Assembly (NCBI GenBank): GCA_910579995.1
Contig: CAJTWH010000012.1
Coordinates: forward strand, 1 to 64,000
Direction: 5' to 3'
DNA: 64,000 nucleotides
Origin: an uncultured Muribaculaceae bacterium
Lineage (GTDB): Bacteria; Bacteroidota; Bacteroidia; Bacteroidales; Muribaculaceae
The translations under genes were made by a program, and so were the position numbers. The notes under the pieces are model-generated. The model did not search any database. It had not been told where the DNA came from and saw only the letters and a list, made by a program, of their open reading frames with translations. Numbering within the stretch: the stretch's first letter is position 1; every line of letters begins with the position of its first letter. This document shows, piece by piece, positions 58,927-64,000 of this stretch.

Positions 58927-59501
58927 ATATGGACCTCCATGACTTCGACGACATCCACTCCCACTACCGGCGCGGCCCACGGATAATCACAAACATCAGC
59001 CCCGGCGAAGAAATCACCACTGCGCAAGGCCATGCATGGTATAGCGTAGGCATACACCCATGGGATAGCGACACCGCCTCCGCCGCCACCATCGAATCAC
59101 TTCGCCGCATGGCCGCCGACCCTCGCGTGGTCGCCATAGGAGAAGCCGGCCTCGACGCAACAAAAGGCGCCGATGACGCCACTCAGGAAGCTCTCTTCTT
59201 GGAGCAGGCCAAGATTGCAGAAGAAGTAGCCAAACCGCTGATAATACATTGTGTAGGCCGCTTCGGCCGCATTATGGAATTGCGCCGGCAGTTCAAGCCC
59301 TCCCAACGCTGGATAATACACGGCTTCCGCCGCAAACCCGAGCTCGCCCGCCAGCTCATCGCCGCAGGATTCGACATCAGCCTCGGCCTGCGCTACAACC
59401 CCGGCGTAACCGCCGCCATACCGCCACAACACATCTATCATGAAACAGACTGCGACAGACCCGATGAGGAGTCCGCCGCCGACTTAACAAACAATCCGTA
59501 A
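58923..59501 (+). CDS. TatD-family metal-dependent hydrolase, short form
   Basis: A 192-aa member of the TatD DNase family. Metal ligands are visible as H-S-H in DIHSHYR, the glutamate of GEAGLD, histidines in IIHC and WIIHGF, and the ETDCD aspartate near the end. TatD proteins are usually ~260 aa, so this is a compact variant with shortened helices. A GTG at 58923 overlaps the yidD stop; the in-frame ATG at 58929 is the alternative start. It closes the DUF4271-to-tatD operon. Confidence 0.85.
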   Translation: MNMDLHDFDDIHSHYRRGPRIITNISPGEEITTAQGHAWYSVGIHPWDSDTASAATIESLRRMAADPRVVAIGEAGLDATKGADDATQEALFLEQAKIAEEVAKPLIIHCVGRFGRIMELRRQFKPSQRWIIHGFRRKPELARQLIAAGFDISLGLRYNPGVTAAIPPQHIYHETDCDRPDEESAADLTNNP

Positions 59502-59646
59502 AATTTTTCCACTACAAAATTACTACCTCTCCACATCCTCCACAATACTCAAAAATAGGTATTTATCAAAAAACTTCCACTCCACAGTTCCATTTTGGAG
59601 ATAATGAGAGTGTGTGATGTTATTCGAGCTATCCAAAATCAAAATA

Positions 59647-59678
59647 TTTGTCTATATTGTTATTTTATTGTATCTTTG
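59647..59678 (+). promoter_or_regulatory. Promoter of the GNAT module
   Basis: TTTG at 59647-59650, a 20-base spacer, and TATCTTTG at 59671-59678, 22 bases before the ATG at 59700. Confidence 0.65.
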
Positions 59679-59699
59679 CTCAATCAAAACCTACCGCGA

Positions 59700-59888
59700 A
59701 TGGCCATGACGATAAATTCTTCACCTATATTGGAAGGTGAATCAGCAAGATTATTTATAGAAGAAGCCGAAATCAACGGCAAACATGCCACTCCTCGACT
59801 CACAGAGGAGCGGGAGGCCGAACTGCGCGAGATTGAAACCCGTTCGCGCAAGCTCCTATCCATGATTTTAGGCCGGAAGAATGGATAA
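59700..59888 (+). CDS. Small antitoxin-like protein, 62 aa
   Basis: Unrecognised. It has a short N-terminal part and a highly charged C-terminal helix (LTEEREAELREIETRSRKLLSM). It starts right after a consensus promoter, which excludes the longer reading from 59595, and overlaps the GNAT gene by eight bases. Size, charge and coupling fit an antitoxin for the acetyltransferase, though it lacks an evident ribbon-helix-helix domain. An ATG at 59706 is an alternative start. Confidence 0.6.
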   Translation: MAMTINSSPILEGESARLFIEEAEINGKHATPRLTEEREAELREIETRSRKLLSMILGRKNG

Positions 59889-60489
59889 ATCTTCTGAATT
59901 TATCCTTACCAGAGACGCTGAGAAGCTACCCTACACCAAGGATGTAGCTTCTTATTGCTCCCCTTTTTCGTGCAATGACAATGATCTTGATGAATTTTTC
60001 TCCAGTGATGCTTTTTTCTACGACAACGAGCTTATAGGCAAAACCTACGCTTGGGTGAATGCAACAGATACCCGACAAATACTCGGGCTTATCACATTGG
60101 CCAACGACAGCATTAAAGCCCATACTATAGCGCCTGCAGCAAGAAACAGACTTCAACGAGGTGTCACAAATGCCAAACGAGGTATAAATTTCCCTGCGGT
60201 ACTTATCGGTCGCTTAGGTGTTTCAGCAGTCTGTCAAGGCAAAGGGATGAATGTCGGCAGTCAGATTCTTGGCTACATCAAGGATTGGTTTCGCTCAAGC
60301 GATAATAAAACCGGATGTCGGTTTCTTGTTGTTGACGCCTACAACAACGCCCGCACAATACATTTTTATCAGAAGAACGGCTTCAAGACATTATATAAGA
60401 TAGAACAGGAAGAACGCGATTTTCTCCAACTGAAACCCGAAGAACCATTAGAAACACGATTCATGTTTTTCGACTTGAAGAACAAGTGA
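59881..60489 (+). CDS. GNAT-family N-acetyltransferase (toxin-like)
   Basis: A 202-aa acetyltransferase with the FSCNDNDLDEFFSSDA start typical of the branch that includes TacT-like tRNA-acetylating toxins. The acetyl-CoA motif is SAVCQGKGMNVGSQIL (Q/RxxGxG/A), and NNARTIHFYQKNGFKTL is motif B. The small upstream gene overlaps it, as expected of a GNAT toxin-antitoxin pair. Acetylation of aminoacyl-tRNA is inferred from the family only. AT-rich codons suggest horizontal acquisition. Confidence 0.78.
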   Translation: MDKSSEFILTRDAEKLPYTKDVASYCSPFSCNDNDLDEFFSSDAFFYDNELIGKTYAWVNATDTRQILGLITLANDSIKAHTIAPAARNRLQRGVTNAKRGINFPAVLIGRLGVSAVCQGKGMNVGSQILGYIKDWFRSSDNKTGCRFLVVDAYNNARTIHFYQKNGFKTLYKIEQEERDFLQLKPEEPLETRFMFFDLKNK

Positions 60490-60796
60490 TTGAGTCCTAA
60501 AGAGTATTTTGTGAGTCGTCTTGTAGACGCCATTACCTGTATCGCCGACAGACGTGAGCTGCAAGAACATTAAGTCAGCAAATTATGGTTTATATGGGCA
60601 TTTATTTATATTTATTATTATTTTATTGGCAAAATCTTTGTTGGTTTAGGAAATTTTATATACTTTAGCCGCAGATTTAAGCAATTTTAGATTTGGTCTT
60701 TTTTACTTTATCTATAATACACTTTCAAATCTAAACTCTATACAACTAATATACCAATTTTTATTTGTTCTATCATTTCACAATTCGCTTTATTCA
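60490..60796. other. AT-rich intergenic region before the surface lipoprotein
   Basis: TTTG at 60637-60640 and TACTTTAG (one base off the TAnnTTTG box) at 60661-60668 are separated by exactly 20 bases and could be the promoter of the 60797 gene, giving a leader of about 130 bases. Bases 60490-60630 show no gene; no clear terminator hairpin was found. Confidence 0.45.
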
Positions 60797-63700
60797 ATGA
60801 GTAAAAAAATCTTAGCACTTCTCGTATTGGCAACGACGCTATTACCGTTCGGTTGCAAGTACGACGACACGGAGCTCTGGAACTCCGTGAACGACCTCGA
60901 CGACCGCGTAGGGAAGCTCGAGGTGGCTGTTGAGCAGCTCAACGGCAATGTAAAGACTCTCTCCGACCTCATGACAGGCAAACTCTTCATTCAGAGCATT
61001 GAAGACAAAGGCAACGGCGTCCGTGTAGTCCACTTCATCAATGCCGCCGGCGAGGAATCGACAATGGAAATCGCAAACGGCAAAGACGGTGTCAACGGTG
61101 CTGACGGCGCAGCGGGTACCGATGGCAAAGACGGCGCCGACGGTGCAGCCGGCAAGGATGGCCAGACGCCGGTGGTTTCTGTACGTCAGGATTCCGATGG
61201 CAACTGGTATTGGACCGTCAACGGAGATTTTATCCTTGACAGCGACGGCAACAAGCTGCGTGCCAACGGTATAGATGGCATAAATGGAGCCGATGGCAAA
61301 GATGGTGCCGATGGCAAAGATGGCGCCAACGGCAATGACGGAGCTGACGGCGCACCCGGCAGCGATGGCAAAGACGGAGCCGACGGCAAGGATGGACAAG
61401 ACGCCATCGCACCGGCCTTCCGTATCGACAACGGCCGCTGGATGATGTCGCTCGACCAAGGTCTGACATGGATGGAATGTGGCCAGGCTACCGGCAAAGA
61501 CGGCGACGCCTTCTTCACCGACGCACAGACGAGCGCCGACGGCAAACTCGCCTATCTCACGCTGGCCGACGGCACCGTGCTGACATTCGAAATATACAAT
61601 CAATTCGGCATTTCTTTCGATATCGAAAAGACTATCGTTCAAGAAGGTCAGACACGTGATATCAGCTTCACCGTCACCGGCATGACGGCCGAGACTTCTG
61701 TAGAGGCCATCGGCAAGAACGGATGGGAAGCCGACACTGAGCTTGGCAGCGACGGACGCGGCACTCTCACCGTCACAGCCCCCGACAAGACCGGCTATGG
61801 CAAAGTAATCGTGCTGCTCAGCGACGGCGCTGACCGCACCATCATGCGCACTCTCACATTCCTCGCCGGCACAGTAAAAGCTTCCACAAGCTCAGTCGAA
61901 GTGCCCACTTCAGGCACAAACGCACAGACAGTCAGCGTGGAGACAAATATCGACTTCACCCCCGAAGTCGCCGAGGAAGCACAGGCATGGCTCAGCATTG
62001 TGCCCTCAGGCCGCGCCGACGCCACACGCACAGAGACATTCCAGATCAAGGCAGAGGCTACCGACTCCCCCTCGCCCCGCAGCGGCCTGATCTATCTCAA
62101 ATCTGACAAAGGCGCTGTATTGGAGACCGTCCTTATCGTGCAGACACCCGTCACCTTCGACGCCACTGACCTCGTGTTCCGCGTAGATCCGTCGCAGAGC
62201 CTCAACACCAAAGGCGTCATCCTGCCCATCTATGCCATATCGGGCACCATCACTATCGATTGGGGCGACGGCACAGAGCCGCAGGAAATCACCACCATGA
62301 CCACCACGGCCACACGCTATCCATCGCACATCTACTCTGACAAGAACCGCCAATATAATGTTGTTGTCAAAGGCAAGGTGACAAATATCCAAGGTAATAC
62401 GGCATCTTATATCGCCGGTGTCACCGAAATCGCACAGTGGGGCACGGGCAACGCCTATACCAATGTGGTATTGAACAACACCCCGATCACTTATCTCCCC
62501 GAAGCCAAAGGCAGTGAGTTTGCGGCTGTTACAAAATTCAGCTTCGGCAGCAACACCAAACTTGTCAACATCAGCCCCAAACTTTTCCACGGCACCACCA
62601 ATAAGGTGAAAGCACTCAGCAGCGTATTCTACAACTGCTCGTCGCTCAAGAGCATACCTTCAGGCCTCTTCGACGGCATGACTTGGCTCACAACCATGGA
62701 TAAGGTTTTCCAAAGTTGCTCGAGCCTTACCGATGTGCCTGCCGACCTGCTCAAAGACCAGACCGCTGTCACAAACATCGGTTATTTCTTCAGCGGCTGC
62801 AAATCGCTCACCGCAATACCCGCCGACTTCTTCAAGTCGCAGACAAAGGTCACCACACTGCAGTATCTCTTCCAGAACTGCGAATCTCTCACCGCACTTC
62901 CCGAAGGCTTGCTTCAGCCGATGAAAAACACATGCACCAACCTGAACTATACATTCGAAGGCTGCACATCGCTCAAGACCCTTCCGGCCAAGCTGTTCGA
63001 CGGGTACACAAAAGTCAGCAACCTGAGCGCAATGTTCTCAAAATGCACCGGACTTGAAGAGCTCCCGGCCGGCTTCTTCGACTTCGCACAGCTTGTCACC
63101 AACTTCCAGAACCTCTTCGACGGCTGCACAAGCCTGCGCAAACTCAACTCAGGCTTTGTAAACAACACCAAGTTTACAAGCTACGGTATCAGCTTCGGCT
63201 CGATGTTCCGCAACTGCGAGAGCCTCACATCGCTCCCGGCAGACTTCATACCCGAATATATGTGGAACCGCTGCAACGCCATGGTGACCATGTTCTCCAA
63301 CTGCAAGAGCCTCGAAAGCTTCCCCGAGGGCTTCTTCAACGGCCTCGGTGAGGGCAAGAACGCCAGCGGCGCCGTTATCAAGCCCGCCAACATGAATCAG
63401 ACTTTCATGGGCTGCGAGAAACTCAAGACCATGCCTTTTGACATCATTTTCAACTCGACAGGCACACTGCAGCTCACTTCATTCTCAAGCGCTTTCAGCG
63501 GATGTAAATCGCTTACAGGCACAATTCCGGCCTACAAATTCGAATACAACGGCACCACATACGATGTAATGCCTTGGGAGCGCGTGGATTATCTCAAGAG
63601 CAGCGACGCCGATATGGTAGCCGCCGCCAAGAAAGTATTCGGCACAAGCACCAGTATCAGCGGCTCGGGCTGTTTCACCGACTGCGTCAAGCTCTCCGGC

Positions 63701-64000
63701 TATGCCGACATCCCCTCTACATGGGGCGGCGCCAACGACGGTATCACAGCAAAACCCGAACTCCGCGTGGAAATCATTCATCCCGAAGGCATGGAATACC
63801 ACGCCATCTTCTTCGACTTCTACGGCAAGGAAGTGACAACACTCAAATACTACCTCTCTACCACCGCCGATATCAAGAAGTATCTTCCCCGCTATGGCAA
63901 CTCTCTCGAGCAGATGGTCCGCGAGGGCGGCGTGCAGATTCAGAAAGATGATTACCAGAGCTTCTTCTATGCCCAGCTCAACAGCGAGACCGGAGCCGGC
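60797..64000 (+). CDS. Surface lipoprotein with DUF4988-like, collagen-like and BspA-like repeats (partial)
   Basis: Only the first 1068 codons are in the window; the frame is open at the edge. The lipobox is LPFGC with C20. Residues 21-60 form a coiled-coil-like DUF4988-type segment (YDDTELWNSVNDLDDRV). Collagen-like Gly-x-Asp/Ala triplets occupy about 95-122 and 158-200. Then come beta-sandwich regions (about 280-460), a TIDWGDGTEP module near 490, and about twelve BspA-type repeats (FxxCxSLxxIPxxLF, from about 598). It is probably anchored in the outer membrane and displayed outside as an adhesin or binder. Confidence 0.82.
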   Translation, partial: MSKKILALLVLATTLLPFGCKYDDTELWNSVNDLDDRVGKLEVAVEQLNGNVKTLSDLMTGKLFIQSIEDKGNGVRVVHFINAAGEESTMEIANGKDGVNGADGAAGTDGKDGADGAAGKDGQTPVVSVRQDSDGNWYWTVNGDFILDSDGNKLRANGIDGINGADGKDGADGKDGANGNDGADGAPGSDGKDGADGKDGQDAIAPAFRIDNGRWMMSLDQGLTWMECGQATGKDGDAFFTDAQTSADGKLAYLTLADGTVLTFEIYNQFGISFDIEKTIVQEGQTRDISFTVTGMTAETSVEAIGKNGWEADTELGSDGRGTLTVTAPDKTGYGKVIVLLSDGADRTIMRTLTFLAGTVKASTSSVEVPTSGTNAQTVSVETNIDFTPEVAEEAQAWLSIVPSGRADATRTETFQIKAEATDSPSPRSGLIYLKSDKGAVLETVLIVQTPVTFDATDLVFRVDPSQSLNTKGVILPIYAISGTITIDWGDGTEPQEITTMTTTATRYPSHIYSDKNRQYNVVVKGKVTNIQGNTASYIAGVTEIAQWGTGNAYTNVVLNNTPITYLPEAKGSEFAAVTKFSFGSNTKLVNISPKLFHGTTNKVKALSSVFYNCSSLKSIPSGLFDGMTWLTTMDKVFQSCSSLTDVPADLLKDQTAVTNIGYFFSGCKSLTAIPADFFKSQTKVTTLQYLFQNCESLTALPEGLLQPMKNTCTNLNYTFEGCTSLKTLPAKLFDGYTKVSNLSAMFSKCTGLEELPAGFFDFAQLVTNFQNLFDGCTSLRKLNSGFVNNTKFTSYGISFGSMFRNCESLTSLPADFIPEYMWNRCNAMVTMFSNCKSLESFPEGFFNGLGEGKNASGAVIKPANMNQTFMGCEKLKTMPFDIIFNSTGTLQLTSFSSAFSGCKSLTGTIPAYKFEYNGTTYDVMPWERVDYLKSSDADMVAAAKKVFGTSTSISGSGCFTDCVKLSGYADIPSTWGGANDGITAKPELRVEIIHPEGMEYHAIFFDFYGKEVTTLKYYLSTTADIKKYLPRYGNSLEQMVREGGVQIQKDDYQSFFYAQLNSETGAG

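Noticed and set aside
61080..61400. Tandem short repeats that look like a CRISPR or minisatellite
   Set aside because: They are multiples of nine bases encoding Gly-x-Asp/Ala triplets in frame within the lipoprotein; there are no unique spacers.
62600..63700. Periodic repeats of about 85-105 bases
   Set aside because: They correspond to protein repeats (FxxCxSLxxIP) and are too diverged at DNA level to be a CRISPR array or recent duplication.

Overview
The window reads as a chromosomal segment of a Bacteroidales bacterium, most likely of the Muribaculaceae/Bacteroides side of the order (inference; no database was searched). The evidence is the promoter grammar (TTTG, 19-21 bases, then TAnnTTTG, seen at more than a dozen gene starts), A-rich ribosome-binding regions rather than Shine-Dalgarno sites, type IX secretion-style C-terminal tails, a PCMD-domain protein, DUF4271 next to hemD, and a gadB-glsA-gadC acid-resistance cluster. 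Core genes have GC-rich third positions. Several accessory patches (0.5-2.0, 42.0-47.0 and 59.6-60.8 kb) are clearly AT-rich.

Layout. 0-2 kb: AT-rich membrane proteins of unknown function. 2.1 kb: tRNA-Cys with its own promoter and terminator. 2.4-7.7 kb: rimP-nusA-infB-folK. 7.7-8.5 kb: MNT/HEPN toxin-antitoxin-like pair. 8.7-9.65 kb: secreted PCMD protein. 9.65-16.2 kb, minus strand: one tightly coupled operon (flippase-like membrane protein, carboxynorspermidine synthase-type dehydrogenase, GT4 glycosyltransferase, WaaP-like kinase, GT2 glycosyltransferase, TGS-like/uridine-kinase fusion) that looks like envelope glycolipid plus polyamine work. 16.5-24.8 kb: three large secreted proteins (choice-of-anchor/FN3 protein, duplicated leucine-rich-repeat protein, endonuclease I), each with a sorting-type tail. 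24.8-25.8 kb: a REP-associated tyrosine transposase bracketed by 39-base inverted repeats (38/39 identical), lodged between two convergent stop codons. 25.8-29.6 kb: FtsE, Na/Pi cotransporter, SIMPL protein, low-molecular-weight phosphatase.

29.7-35.7 kb, minus strand: acid-resistance locus transcribed AspT-type exchanger, gadB, glsA, gadC. GlsA makes glutamate from glutamine, GadB decarboxylates it while consuming a proton, and GadC exports GABA in exchange for glutamate. 36.1-38.6 kb: a large composite DNA/RNA-polymerase-associated-looking protein with an in-frame amber codon before its last 42 codons. 38.6-41.8 kb, minus: secreted nitroreductase and an envelope cluster (two YtxH-like proteins, holin-like protein, small protein, TPM/zinc-ribbon protein). 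42.0-47.0 kb: low-GC island of unrecognised secreted or lipoprotein genes with an internal paralog pair and a triple-repeat protein. 47.1-48.4 kb: MazG-like and deoC. 48.4-52.3 kb: GYF/CD225-like protein, DUF2752 protein, polA. 52.3-55.8 kb: NamZ muramidase, sodium:solute symporter and WYL regulator, plausibly a peptidoglycan-sugar uptake unit. 56.0-59.5 kb: LOG-family hydrolase, DUF4271, hemD, rnpA, yidD, tatD. 59.7-60.5 kb: small gene plus GNAT acetyltransferase (toxin-antitoxin-like). 60.8 kb to the end: an unfinished lipoprotein gene with DUF4988-like, collagen-like and BspA-like repeat regions.

The features least explained by known annotation are the transposase/inverted-repeat unit, two families of short dispersed intergenic repeats, the interrupted composite regulator and the 42-47 kb island.
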